A DNA stretch of 64,000 nt from NCBI RefSeq assembly GCF_901933205.1, contig NC_044571.1:13891235-13955234 (forward strand). Direction: 5' to 3'. The stretch is from Camarhynchus parvulus (lineage: Eukaryota > Chordata > Aves > Passeriformes > Thraupidae). The position numbers were made by a program, and so were the translations under genes. Position 1 is the first letter of the stretch; each line of letters starts with the position of its first letter. Of this stretch, positions 27,701 through 38,094 are shown in pieces. A model generated the notes under the pieces. The model made no database searches, was not told where the DNA came from, and saw nothing but the letters and a program-made list of their open reading frames with translations.

Positions 27701-30104
27701 GATATCTAATCTAAACCTGCCCTCTTCCAGTTTGAAGCCATTCCCCTGTGTCTGTCACTACAGGCCCTTCTGAAAAATCCCTCTCCAGCTCTCTTGTAGC
27801 CCCCTTTAGGCCCTGGAGAGCTGCTAGTAGTTTTCCCAAAGCCTGCTCTTTTCCAGGCTGAACAATCCCAACTCTCAGCCTGTCTCTGTAGAAGAGGTGC
27901 TCCAGCCCTCTGATGATCCCCTGGCCTCCTCTGGATTTGCTCCAACAAGTCCACAGCCTTCTTATGTCCCAGGCCTCAGAGCTGGACGCAGCACTCCTGG
28001 TCTGCTTCCAGGAGCAAAGCAGACCTGCTGCCCACACTACTTTGGAAGCAGCCCAGGATGTGGTTGGTTTCTGGGCTGCAAGGGAACATTGCTGGATCAT
28101 GTTGAGGTTTTCATCAACCAGCATCCCCAAATCCTTCTCCCTAGGGCTGTTCTCAAGCCATTCTCTGCCCATCCTGTGTTTGTGCTTGGGGTTGTCCTGA
28201 CCCAGGTGCAGGACCTTGCCCTTGGCCTTGCTGAACTTCATGAGGTTCACATGGGCCCATCTTTAAAGCCTGTGAAGTCCCCCTGGGTGACATCCCTTCC
28301 CTGCAGCATCTTGACCAGCACACAGCTGGGGATTGTTGGCAGACTTGCTGAGGGTGCCCCCAATCCCAGGGTCCTTGCTGCTGGCAGAGGTGTCAGTGCC
28401 AGTCCCAGCACTGACTCCTGAGGAGCACCACTTGTAGGGGGATAGAATATAAGAAAATAAAGATAGTGTAGAAAGTAATTTTACCCCTAAGGAGTTGCAG
28501 CTGGGCCAATTAGCAAAGATTAGGAGCAGGCCTGACTTTAACAGGCCACAGCTGTAACCAATGAGAAGAAGAGTGCTATAAAAGAGTGGGGTGGCGCAGT
28601 GAGAAGGGACCTGGAGTCAGCTGGCTGCTTTGTGAAGAAGAAAGAGTCAGTGCTCTGAAGAGTTGCCCATGAGAAAATATCAAGAAGGTATGAAACTTGC
28701 AATAAGGAGACAACAGTATGGACCCCCTGCAATAAGATGACACCACCACTTGTCCCTGGTGCCTCTCAGACATCAGAGTGATGTCTGCAACTCTGAGTGT
28801 GACCATCCAGCCAGTTCCTTATCTGCCAAGTGCTCCATCCATCAAATCAATGTCTCTGCAGGACAGTGTCAAGCACTTTGCACAAGTCACAGGTGACATC
28901 AGTCACTCTTCCCTTGTCCACCACTGCTGTAACCCTGTTACAAAAGGCCACCAAATTTGTCAGCTGCACTTTGCCATTAGTGAAGCCGTGTTGGCTGTCA
29001 CCAATCATCTCTTTAATTAAGTCATGTTGGTAAAAATAGCCTTCTAGAATAAAGAGGAAATGCCATTTAATTTCCATGTGTAGAATTTGATAACAATTGA
29101 GGGTGGGTGCCACCTCTGATTATTTCACCCAAACCCTTGTTCAAAGCTGAGACAGTTTCAAAATGAGATTTGGTGCTTCAGGCCTTATGTAATCATGTGC
29201 TGGATATTTCCTGGGGTGGAGATTTAGAAAGTTGTCAGGAAAACATGCTCCAATGATCAGTGGTGTGATACATTTATAATTCTTTGCCCTTTGATCTAAG
29301 AGAAATTTGCCATGCTCCTCTGTCCTTTTCTCCCTCTCCTTTAGATGTGAACCTCTGAGAAGGACATGGCTCTTCCAAATATGTAAATGCCCCTATGTGG
29401 ATAGGAATTAAGTTCCCCCTTTGTCTGGTCCTCACCAGTCTGAACAGATCCTCATCTCAGCTCGTCCTGCTATGTGCTCCAGTCCCCAAGCCATGTGTGT
29501 GGCCCTTTAAGTATTTTTCAATGGATATCTATTTAAAGCTGTAATCAAATGCATGTTTGTTATAGCATCTTGGCAAATAGATAGACCAGACCCTGTAACA
29601 AGCTTCTCTTCATTCTTTGATTTCTGTCATTAATGTTGGGGAAAGTGTGAGAACACCCTCTAAAAGGGTATGTGCTAAAAGACATCTATTGTATAAATCC
29701 ACGCAGAATTCAGAGAATGCAAAATAGCAACTACTCTCTGGGTATTCATCCTCTGTTATTAATACAGGCAAAATGATGCAATTAAAGCTCTTCTGTTGAA
29801 AATACTTGTTCTTTCAAATCCTTTAATTGCTTGGCTAGCTACAGGAAGACTAAAGTCTAGAAAGTGTTTGGTAGAAGATCATATTTGAGTGTATTATACT
29901 GAATTAGTCTCACGAAGCACTTGGTTTTGTGAGATATTTTTGTTTCAGCTTTTGAAGAGGGTTTCTGTTCTGGTAAAAACATTAATCACGGATTGCCTCA
30001 ATTGAAATATTGTGCACATTTTTCTCTTCCTCAAGGGTGATGCAGTGGGTGACAAGCCCCTGGAAGTCCATGCTGCTTCAAATAAAGAGGAGACCCAGAA
30101 GTAG
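3779..30104 (+). CDS. APOO: MICOS complex subunit MIC26 / apolipoprotein O (8 coding exons)
   Basis: MIC26 is an inner-membrane subunit of the MICOS complex, which holds cristae junctions. The spliced product is 218 residues. Coding segments are 3779-3787, 7642-7749, 10001-10120, 12705-12759, 13842-13937, 15856-15947, 20922-21029 and 30036-30104; all have AG/GT borders and compatible phases. The reading matches remembered human APOO across its length: an N-terminal targeting-like stretch (1-35), the ELSLYS segment (39-44), EPYTAWCQ (72-79), and a C-terminal pair of probable membrane helices (about 114-130 and 136-160) with a GIIG glycine motif at 121-124, a SKIKKLVYP linker (131-139) and a YYPQQA motif (150-155). 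The C-terminus is lysine-rich and about 20 residues longer than the human form (198). APOOL is the main alternative, but the MFK start and the synteny with SAT1 and ACOT9 favour APOO. Confidence 0.95.
3788..7641 (+). other. APOO intron 1
   Basis: The intron holds the downstream flank of the CpG island, a CR1 3' end at 4440-4668 and otherwise AT-rich unique sequence. At 6350-6770 the base composition is richer in GC, but I see no exon there. Confidence 0.7.
4440..4668 (+). repeat. CR1 LINE 3' end
   Basis: In the + orientation a diverged ORF2 tail reads [10 protein letters not shown], as in CR1 endings, followed by a gttgtactggatgagctcca and gaggtcccttccagccctga tail. It inserted in APOO intron 1 in the sense orientation. 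Confidence 0.85.
7642..7749 (+). CDS. APOO: APOO exon 2
   Basis: It codes for residues 4-39, from [20 protein letters not shown] to the start of the acidic EE pair. The segment is hydrophobic and lacks acidic residues until Glu-25, consistent with an N-terminal targeting sequence. The acceptor is tttccag and the donor gtaagt; both phases are 0. Confidence 0.93.
10001..10120 (+). CDS. APOO: APOO exon 3
   Basis: It codes for residues 40-79, a hydrophilic segment with the LSLYSSP motif near its start and EPYTAWCQ at its end. The acceptor is ttcacag and the donor gtacaa. Phase is 0 at both ends. Confidence 0.93.
12705..12759 (+). CDS. APOO: APOO exon 4
   Basis: A 55-bp exon coding for residues 80-97 plus one base, beginning [17 protein letters not shown]. 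The acceptor follows a strong T-rich tract; the donor is gtaaat. It exits in phase 1. Confidence 0.92.
13051..13093. repeat. Short tandem duplication, 17-bp unit at 26-bp spacing
   Basis: The 17-bp string tatttgcttgacccagc occurs at 13051-13067 and again, identically, at 13077-13093. It lies in APOO intron 4 and has no visible function. Confidence 0.9.
13842..13937 (+). CDS. APOO: APOO exon 5
   Basis: It codes for residues 98-129 and carries the first probable membrane helix, [18 protein letters not shown], with a GxxG motif. The acceptor is ttttcag and the donor gtaagt; it enters and exits in phase 1. Confidence 0.93.
15856..15947 (+). CDS. APOO: APOO exon 6
   Basis: It codes for residues 130-160: the basic SKIKKLVYP loop followed by the second probable membrane segment with its YYPQQA motif. 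The acceptor is aaacag and the donor gtcagt. It enters in phase 1 and exits in phase 0. Confidence 0.93.
20922..21029 (+). CDS. APOO: APOO exon 7
   Basis: It codes for residues 161-196: the conserved [19 protein letters not shown] segment, then a lysine-rich stretch (186-196). The acceptor is tttcaaag and the donor gtaaga; both phases are 0. Confidence 0.93.
24185..24189. repeat. Target-site duplication, left copy (ggtag)
   Basis: Five bases immediately before the LTR's TG, repeated exactly after its terminal CA at 25442-25446. Confidence 0.85.
24190..25441 (-). mobile_element. Solo LTR of an endogenous retrovirus, 1252 bp
   Basis: The element begins TGTCATGGTTTG and ends ACCCACGACA, so it has TG...CA ends with inverted terminal similarity. 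It is flanked on both sides by the identical 5-bp duplication ggtag (24185-24189 and 25442-25446). No internal retroviral genes are present, so it is a solo LTR left by LTR-LTR recombination. Orientation is inferred: on the - strand an AATAAA (24306-24311) lies near the 3' end and a TTTAAA-type box near the 5' end. Its interior is C-rich and contains an (AC)n run at about 24335-24360. A 5-bp duplication suits an ERVL-like class, but the family was not checked. Confidence 0.88.
25442..25446. repeat. Target-site duplication, right copy (ggtag)
   Basis: Five bases immediately after the LTR's CA, identical to 24185-24189. Confidence 0.85.
27505..28432 (-). repeat. CR1 LINE, 3' half (before the LTR interruption)
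   Basis: The + strand begins with the reversed CR1 3' end (agaatcacagaatagtttgg). On the - strand the C-terminal part of ORF2 (reverse-transcriptase protein) can be read in pieces, for example [30 protein letters not shown] and [12 protein letters not shown], broken by frameshifts and stops. It is a dead, 5'-truncated copy antisense to APOO. It continues at 28746 after a nested LTR. Confidence 0.92.
28433..28745 (+). mobile_element. Short solo LTR (313 bp) nested in a CR1
   Basis: The CR1 is interrupted by unrelated sequence that starts TGTAGGGGGATAG and ends AAGATGACACCA, flanked by the 5-bp duplication ccact (28428-28432 and 28746-28750). CR1 sequence resumes directly after it. A CCAAT box (about 28556) and TATAAAA (28577-28583) on the + strand look like an LTR promoter, and aataag occurs downstream. 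The family is not identified. The nesting shows that it is younger than the CR1. Confidence 0.8.
28746..29050 (-). repeat. CR1 LINE, continuation after the nested LTR
   Basis: CR1 ORF2-type sequence resumes here. It reads (reverse strand) through the DPVTQLVNRVTA-like region characteristic of CR1 reverse transcriptase; the + strand shows the ccaaatttgtcagctgcact and gtgaagccgtgttggctgtc signatures. The border near 29050 is approximate. Confidence 0.8.
30036..30104 (+). CDS. APOO: APOO exon 8 (last coding exon)
   Basis: It codes for residues 197-218, [20 protein letters not shown] then QK and the TAG stop. The acceptor is cctcaag. The tail is poorly conserved and charged. The stop lies 27 bases before a possible donor (gtaaag at 30132), so a spliced 3' UTR would not trigger nonsense-mediated decay. 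Confidence 0.88.
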   Translation, partial: GDAVGDKPLEVHAASNKEETQK

Positions 30105-30131
30105 AATGCTACATCACCTGGCATCAAACAG

Positions 30132-32913
30132 GTAAAGGATAAAGACTGGTAAGAGTTTGTGGCTAACCAGCAGAGTAACTGGGGAAAGCTGAACATTTTC
30201 AAGTTTGACTTGTAGTTTTCTTCATAATGATCAGGAGACTGCAGACAGATAATTTTATTTGTCCTAAAATTTGTCAAGAATATATACACTCCCTAACACT
30301 ATTAAAGTTAAGAAATCTAAATTCTTCATCTTCAGAGCATAACAAGTAAATACATATCTGTTTGAAGGGTTCTGAATTAATTAAGAAAAGCCTTGTGATT
30401 GTGGTGTTGGTTGGTTTTGGCCTTTTATTTTCTGTCTTCCCATTTCTGCCTTCCTTACTAAAAACCTCTTTGCCTTTTTTGCACAAGTATTAGGGTGGGG
30501 AAAGAAACCTCTTCCCTGCTGATACGTTTTCTCTAAAGATTTGTGAGTGCCAGGGTACAGCGCTGCCTTACAGCCTGTAAAAGTCCATGATGTGCCTGAC
30601 CTTTCATGTTAATGCAGCTCCCAAATGAGTCCTGTTGGGAGCAAAAGATGAAGGAAATGAAGGCAGAATTTTCCAGGCTCTCCAAGGCAGAAACTCGAGT
30701 TGAGATACCAGTTCTGACTTGGCCTCGGGGCTGTGTTCTAAACTCAAGCAAGTCCTATGGTTACAGTTTCTAGAAAAGCAAAACAGAAACATCCTCTTCA
30801 CTTTTTTGTGATGGTTTGATTTCATAGGATAAAAATTGCTCTGTATTTGAGGCTTATTACAAATAATTATAACATAATTGGACATAATTTAGCACAAAAT
30901 GTCAGATGTCTGCTCTGTTATCAGTTGATAAAGAATGTCTCTTCTGAACATGTTTTCTACTTGCTTCTCTTTGCCCTGTATTATTGTTGCATTATGTTAA
31001 AAACTTACTTTTCATCAGAAAGTGATCCTGGCATTATCGGTACTCCTCATCATTTTTGTATGCAGTATTGTATTTACTAGAAAAGTCTTTTTTTTTTTTC
31101 CTTGCTGCCAACTTACGTAAATAGAGTCCAGATCTGGCAAACTGCGTCAAATTTTTTTCCATGCACCAGCATCAGTCAGATATGTTTGCAGATGTGGTGG
31201 AATCACCCATCTGCTGAGCAGCAGCATTTCATTGCTTCATGGGCAGCTTTAAAAGAAAACCTGGTTTTTAATGTTGGCTCCCTTAAAGTGTTTTTAATTG
31301 CTATTGCTAATTCTCACAACAGCAATGTGAGCTTGTTGACTGGCTGATGTACTGAGTACCTTTTAGAGCTATCAATATAAAATCTTTAAGAATACATGTT
31401 TTCCAAGTAGTTTGTAAGATAGTAATGTAAAATAAAAACTAAAAAAATAATAGAAGGATTTTTGAATATTTTTTGTGTAAAGAAGCCCAAGAGAACTGAG
31501 AGGAAGAAAAGCCTCTCTAAAATTCACTGGAATATTGTTGTGCTTCTTGTCAGTTAGGACAGAGCTACTAAATGATAAAAACCCAAGAAAACTGAACTTT
31601 TGTTTGTGACCCTGTATAAATATCAAAGTTCAAACAGAAATCCATAAATAGGTTTTATTTTCTTTTAGAATTTCTTGCTATGAATAGAATTTTTTTCATT
31701 CACTTTTTGAATGTCAGCCTTTTGCTTCTGGCACATTTTCTTTGTTTGGGGAAGGTTTTAAGAGAGTGAAGATAAATTGCCCAGGAGCTTGAAGAACCTG
31801 AGTGCTCCTGGTTTTGAAACCTACATGCTTCACCTCATGTTGTTTCTGGAGGAGGCATATGAAGGGAACTGCTGGATTTTTGACCTAGGGCAACCAGATG
31901 GTGAAAGTTCAACTCAGTATCAAGTTCAGCTGCTCTGCGGGGGTGGCAGTTTGTTACTTGTGCTTGAAATCAAATCCTGTCATTTAACTCCATACCCAAG
32001 TCCAGATGTTTTGTTGGATTTGGGTGATCCCAAAGGTTGAAGAACATTGCTGTGATCTTTGAAAAGACACATTTTTTATTTTGGATGAGATCAGTCCTGA
32101 AAATCTCACTGCATTTTCAACTGTTGGGAATATTCCTAGTTGAATGTGGTTACTAAAATAAAGACAATGTCATTTCCTCCATGATTTGCCACAGCATGGG
32201 TCTCTGAACTGTGAATGGTCAGCCAAGGACAAAATCATATTGGGTTGAAGACAACAACATATTTCTCTATTCCAAAAACCAGCAGCACTGCACCTCCTTT
32301 ATTGTAGTTTGTCATTAAAAATTATATGCAAACTTCAGCTCAAACCACATCCCACTGTGGAAGAAAAAGCTTTAATTTTATCCAGCTGTTGTATTTGGGA
32401 GTTGCATAGAAGTGACAGGGTTTTGTGTTTTTTCATGAAGATGGCATATCTCATTTTCACTCTGTTCCAGATCTATATTTATGTAATTCCATTTCTTTGA
32501 GTTAAATTGCCCTAGTCTTACTCCAGAGTAAGTAAGATTAAGAAAACATGCATTTGATGGGAATTTAAAAGAATTCTTTTTGAGAAAGTTGGTTTATTGT
32601 ACAAGATTCCGGTTGGTGTTTGGTTTGAAGTGTTCTCTTTTGTCTTTCCATTTAGTTCAACTATGGGAATCGAGTCCTCTAGAACAGACATGATCATTAG
32701 TGCTCTAATGTCAGTAATATGAAGAGTTAAATATCTCTTCTACAAGCAAATTGGTGTTGAGAACGTTCCTCAAACAGATTTTGATCAACTTGCCACATCA
32801 AAGAAAAAAGTTTTGATTCCACTGTAAAAATGAAAAAGCCTGTGATAAATTTAATTCTGCTTTCTCCCTCCTTTCCTCTCCCCCTTAACCTCTGTCCCTT
32901 TCTTTGGTTATAG
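30132..32913 (+). other. Sequence between the APOO stop and the probable last exon
   Basis: This is either the last intron or part of a long unspliced 3' UTR. AT-rich; no gene or classified repeat recognised. Confidence 0.4.
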
Positions 32914-33745
32914 GTGAACAAAAATATAGATATGAGCAACAATTTCCCAAGAAAAATATGAAAACCATCTGAATCCATTTTGAATGTGACTAATCTGCCT
33001 TCTGCCTCAGGACAGTCTGATGATCTGCTGCCCGGGCTGCTGGTATGGCTGCTGTGAAAGGACACACTACGTGTTTGGGTCAGTCCTGAGACTGTCCTCT
33101 GTTCTGCAGTGGCACTCAAGGCTGCCCATGCTTGTCCCACTGCAGGATCAACATTGCAAATAGCAAGTCTCAAAATCCCTCAGTCTCTTTATTATTTATA
33201 TATAAAATAAAATTCCAGTTACAGAAAATGGTCCATTTTTTCCCCTCCTCCCGTCGTCTTTAAAGTCACGGATGTGATGGTTGCACAATCTGAGAGGTTC
33301 TCTAGGTGCTGTTGACAGTGCCTGTGTTTTTTACCAGCGAGGAAAGCTGAAAGTGGTAGGATGTTTTGGCTAACATGAGCTCACAGAATTGGGAATGGGA
33401 ACAATTACAATGACTCTTGTGTTTTGTCTGAGTCCCCCCCCCTCCTTTCTATACACGTCCTCTGCCTCATCAGTGCCAGCAGGAGGTGTGTAATGAAGCA
33501 TCTGTGAGTTCCTGTCTGGTGGATGGATGGGAATGGAGCTGTTAATGCTTGTTCTTGTTTTTGCCTGAATGAGCAGCACAATGGGAACCAGAATGTTACC
33601 GTGGTGGGAACCAGCTATAGAATAACTTGGCTGTTTCCTTATTCCCAGCCAGGGGAGGGGAGGAAAAAGTGATGTGGAGGGAAATACAAAAGGATTTCCA
33701 GCATTTTGAAACCTTTGCACAATAAAACCCTTTCATCATTTGCTG
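32914..33745 (+). other. APOO: Probable untranslated last exon (3' UTR) of APOO
   Basis: A consensus acceptor (ctttggttatag, ending at 32913) could pair with the donor gtaaag at 30132, just after the APOO stop. The segment ends with an AATAAA at 33721-33726; a second one lies at 33206-33211. The intervening sequence is non-coding. Alternatively the 3' UTR simply runs on unspliced from 30105. Transcript data would settle this. Confidence 0.45.
33721..33726 (+). terminator. APOO: Polyadenylation signal AATAAA, probably APOO
   Basis: Canonical hexamer followed within 30 bp by a T/G-containing stretch (catttgctgtcatttcc). It is the last strong + strand signal before the long gene-free region. 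The AATAAA at 33206-33211 is an alternative. Confidence 0.5.
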
Positions 33746-33983
33746 TCATTTCCATGAGTCTCTCTTTTGGGGCTTGATGCATTACAAGTTACTGTAATCC
33801 AAGTAGCTCAGAGCATTTAAAGCTGTGTTGGTGAGCCTTAAATGCTCCTTAATTAATCACTGAATATGAGGAATGGGGGAAGGATAACATGAAATACATT
33901 TTTGTGTGATACATTAACTTTCTAAAGAGAGCAGGGAAGAAAATGCAAAGTAAATCAGATTCAAAATGCTTCTAAACATCTTT

Positions 33984-34030
33984 GTTATTCCATAGTTAGG
34001 TATTCCTGTTATTGCATGGTTAGGTATTCC
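33984..34030. repeat. Imperfect tandem duplication, ~24-bp unit
   Basis: gttattccatagttaggtat at 33984 is repeated with two changes as gttattgcatggttaggtat at 34008. No function is apparent. Confidence 0.8.
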
Positions 34031-35010
34031 AGCTGAGCATATTCCACAGACTTCTGGAGAAAAACAAACAGACCTTGTCAGTGTGAATGCCAGTCTGTGT
34101 GGGCATTATAAAACAGGCCAACTCTTTTTTAGTACAGGCAATAAGGCATGTGGTTGCCTTAGGCAGAAAAACAGTATCTCCCAACATGTTCAGTGCATGT
34201 TTTTATGATTGTTTTAGGCTGGTAAAATGTATGTTTATATAGGGAGCAGAGTTCTTGCATGGCGTTTGGGAGGTGTGTGTGTGTGGTTTTGTTTTTACTT
34301 GAAACTTGCCAAGATAGTTTAAACAGGCTTGGGAGGATCAAAGTAGTGTTTTTATCAGTAGTGGAAAGGAAACTTGGGAAATAGAGCAGTAAATGCTCTG
34401 TTTCACTACTCCTGTGGTACAAGCATAGATTTGTTTCTGCCCTTAAGATAGTGCTTCACTTACACATTCTCATATCACATAGAGAATATCTACCATAGAA
34501 TTGGGAATACAGCTTTAGGTGCCTGTTTTTTTTCAGTTTAATATTATTTCAATATTTGGCATATGCCACACTGGCATTTAAGGACATGATTACTTGGTAA
34601 TTTAGTTCTTTGTTTACATATACACATGTGCATGTTTAATAGCCTGTGTTAAATAAATATCACTTAAATGCTTTTCACTTGATCAGGTCTTAATTCAGCA
34701 TATTTACACTGCTGCTTAAAAATGTCCCAAGTGATTGACATCAAAGAGGAATGCTTTTATCTAGCAGGAAATGACTGCCTTCAAGCACCTGCATACACAC
34801 ATGACAAGGAGATGGTTCCAAAATGTGAGCAAGACAGCCTTAGCTGGAATCCTTTCCTTATGTCTTCTGGGTTTTATAAGACAGGAAATAAAAAATTGTC
34901 ATGCTGGTAAGAGCCCAAGAGTTTGTAAACATTCAACTCTCTTGGCCCAGACGCTCCTAATGAGGAGCAGGAGAGGAGCTGACCACTGCTGGTGTCTATA
35001 CATATCTGTA

Positions 35011-35013
<3 letters not shown>

Positions 35014-35048
<35 letters not shown>
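35014..35048. repeat. (TG)n microsatellite
   Basis: An uninterrupted TG dinucleotide tract of about 17 units, preceded by tatgta repeats. Such tracts are usually length-polymorphic. A 211-codon open frame across it is an artefact of the repeat. Confidence 0.95.
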
Positions 35049-35049
<1 letters not shown>

Positions 35050-37404
35050 ACACATGGAACTAAATTATGCATGCATGTGTTATCTTCTGCCAGACTTTGC
35101 CTGCGGGTATTACAATGTAGGCTAAAAATGGTATATTCCCCACCCAAGTGTCATGTTGGGTCATCCTTCCACTTGAAGCTTTTTGGCTTGGTAACTGGGC
35201 TGTGTGCAGCTGAATCAGTGTTCTCATCCCAGCATCCTTGGCTACACTGGCTGCAGGACATATTGGGGCCAGGTTGCTCTCTCTTAAAAACACCATCTTT
35301 AATTGCAGCATGTGAAGGTTGTAGAACTGGAGGTCATCAGGGTCATAGGATGGCCCTACATTGGGATGAGGATTCCTGTAGGCAGCATGTCTGGTGTCAA
35401 AAGTGATAGTGAAGCCTCTCTGTTTGCTAGAAGGAGCATCACCAGCCTGGAATAATCTAGTTAGCCCAGGTAAATGTGCACAGTCTTGCAGCCTTCAATA
35501 AACAGGATTTTGCCACAAATGTTCATTGCAAAACTCTGTAGACTCAGTCCTCTGACTGCAGGAGGCCCCAGACACAGACTTCACAGCAGTCATAATGAAA
35601 ATGTTTTGGAGCATTTGTCATTGCAACTGTCACCTCCAAGGACAGCAGTGAAGACCAAGATTGATGTGGAGGCAATTGCATTTTACCCTGTGAGAAGACT
35701 GTGCCCTGGGAGTTGAAGGGACTTGTTACTGCTGTTTATTGGCAGAAGAACCTCAGGGTGAGCACATATGCTTCTGGACAAATAGAAACTGCTGCATTTG
35801 GTTCTTTTCCCCTTTTTTGTTTTGTTTTGTTATTATTATTTCTGTACCTTCCTATGAATTCTGAGCTACTTCTAAAGCCAGTTTTATCACAATAAACTGC
35901 TATTGACAAGAGCATTTTGGCTTCCCACTGGACCTTCCTGGATGCAGCCTCTCACAGCAGTGTTGGCTGTTGCACCTGGGTGGCCTGGCAGCTGCCTAGG
36001 TTAACCCCCTTTCAGAGGGGTTTTGACAGGTACAAAAGCTTCTTGTTTACAAGGAAGACATTTGATAACAATATCTAAACTACAAAGCAGAAGTTGTTTT
36101 AGTAGAAAAAAGTATGTTCCTGACTCTGCAACAACCCTCTGTCCTCTTAAGTCAGTACCATTAGCTGAGTCTGGTATTTTTTGACCAGATATGGTTCTTA
36201 AGTTGATTGGAGCTGGCAGCTTTCTTAGGGTCCCTCTGGAGAAAATGCTGGTGTATTGATGCAACTGGAGTGTTTTCTCCTATTTTATGACAGTGAAATA
36301 CATCACTGGCTATCTCTGCTTAAAGATGAAAGTCTGAGCTGGACTTGAAGTTCATGGATTCCTCCAGTGCTGCTCTCACAGCCACATTTGCAAGCTGGTG
36401 TTCTGGTAGCCATGGCACTGATGTTGGAAGCTGGCAAAATCAAAGATGAGCTGAGGATTTCTCACAGCTGGTTACAAGTCTGCTCCCTCAAAAGGATTCC
36501 TCCCTCTTTCTGCTCCATTGGAAATGGACCTACAATGCCTGCAGTAGACTAAGCTCCTTGACTCCTCCTTACCCTTTTTCTCTGTGTGTGTGTGCATTTA
36601 AAGGTTAAATCTACCAAGCAACCCACAAAGCCAGTCAGTCACATGTGCTGTGTCCCGCTGTGGCAGGTGAACTGGATGCAGTGCTCCATCACCAGCCTCA
36701 GTTACTGGGGCATGATCCTGTAGTGGATGAGCTTTGTTGGATCTTCTGCAGGGAGGAGGATCCCAGCTGACTTGCTTGCAGTGTGCCTGGCAGATAGTCA
36801 TGGCACAGCTGAGCTGTGCTCGTGATCCCAGAGCCTTTGTGCCCACTGTGAAAGGAGCAGTGGGGACAATTGGACAGCCTGGTCAGGTAACTTCTCTTTT
36901 TGTTTATAGTGTGATTATGAACATTCACAAGACTCAAGAATTTGATTGAGACTAAAGCTAAAGGGTGCACTTTAGTGAGTGTCCAGCTCTTCCTCAGCAA
37001 AACTAACCTGAAGTTGGTAAAACAGCCTGTGAAGTGATAGGATGAGTCATTTGCTCCACGCTTTTTGGCTGAGGGGACAGATGCAGTGGCAGGAAGGCTG
37101 TTGGTGCAGTCCTTTACCCACTGGGGCTGTGTAGACAAGTACTGGCTGGCTGTCAGAGAGCACCTCATCTTTTCGCAGGGGCTTGTGCAATGTGCGTTGT
37201 AAGGCAGTAGTGAGTTCAGCCCCTGCATGCCCGGGTAAAAGAATAACCTCACAAGGAGAACTTAATTTCTCTCTGCTTTGGCCGTTACAGTGTGAAGCCA
37301 CAGGACCCACCACGTCCCGTACCAAAATCTTCCAAAATCCGCTGTTCTGTGTCCCACTGCATCTGAACCTTCCATGTCTTTATCTGGAGTACCTTCGTTC
37401 AACT

Positions 37405-37580
37405 GCAGGGCGCAGCACCCGTGCCTTTGGGGACGTTCGGTCGGTTTCTAAGAACTGAGAGTGAGCCACAGGCTTGGCTGGCAGCGCAGAGGAGCCCCGG
37501 AGGAGCCCCGGAGCCTGCTGTGCCCCCGCTCCGCGGACAGAGGAGGGAAGGAGCCCCGAGCAGGGCGATGCTCCCTCCCT
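37405..37580. promoter_or_regulatory. Small orphan CpG-rich patch
   Basis: CpG dinucleotides are locally frequent here (gacgttcggtcggtttc, gctccgcggacagagg), against a CpG-poor surrounding. A 14-bp unit containing gaggagccccg is repeated at about 37490-37510. No exon was found. It could be a distal regulatory element or the start of a non-coding transcript. Confidence 0.35.
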
Positions 37581-38094
37581 GCCAGCTCTCATCATCACCC
37601 CAGAGATGGAGGAGAGCTCTCAGTGCCCCAGCGAAGGGGGGAATGCTGAAGCACGAAGACAGAAATGTCTCCGTGGCTGTATGCACGTACCAGCCAGCCA
37701 TCGCAGGCAGCCAGCTGGAGACGGCCCTCACCACCACAGTTTTAGCCCCTTTAATTTATTTTTGTTATTGTTAAAAACGGTATGCACAAACATAGGGAGT
37801 TTGTGTATCAATCCTCAGTGAAAAGAGATTCTTCCCTTCCCCCCACCCCCTGCCCCAGATTAAGTTCACCAACGTCCTCTTTGCTCTTTGTAAATTTAGC
37901 AAGCTTCGGACTCACTTCCTTTTGTCAGGAGACCTGAAAGAGCCATTTCCTGATTCGTACAGGGCTCTTGTATGCGCACACTAAGTGCTCATTCATGCCG
38001 TGAATCATAAAGGTAACCTCAGTTCAAAGCACTCCTCTGATACTTCGGCGTGGGACCAAAAGGAAAAAAAAAAAAGAGAGAGAGAGAAAAAAAG

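Larger units (their letters stand above)
21030..30035 (+). other. APOO intron 7, hosting LTR and CR1 insertions
   Basis: This 9-kb intron is the main landing site of mobile elements inside APOO: a solo LTR at 24190-25441 and a CR1 at 27505-29050 interrupted by another LTR. All are antisense to APOO or undetermined. The rest (21030-24180, 25450-27500, 29060-30035) is AT-rich and shows nothing recognisable. Confidence 0.7.

Noticed and set aside
27711..28250. 179-codon frame on the - strand resembling a gene
   Set aside because: It is the decayed reverse-transcriptase tail of a CR1, not a host gene.
34771..35406. 211-codon frame on the + strand
   Set aside because: It is held open by the (TG)n tract, which translates to a Cys/Val repeat.
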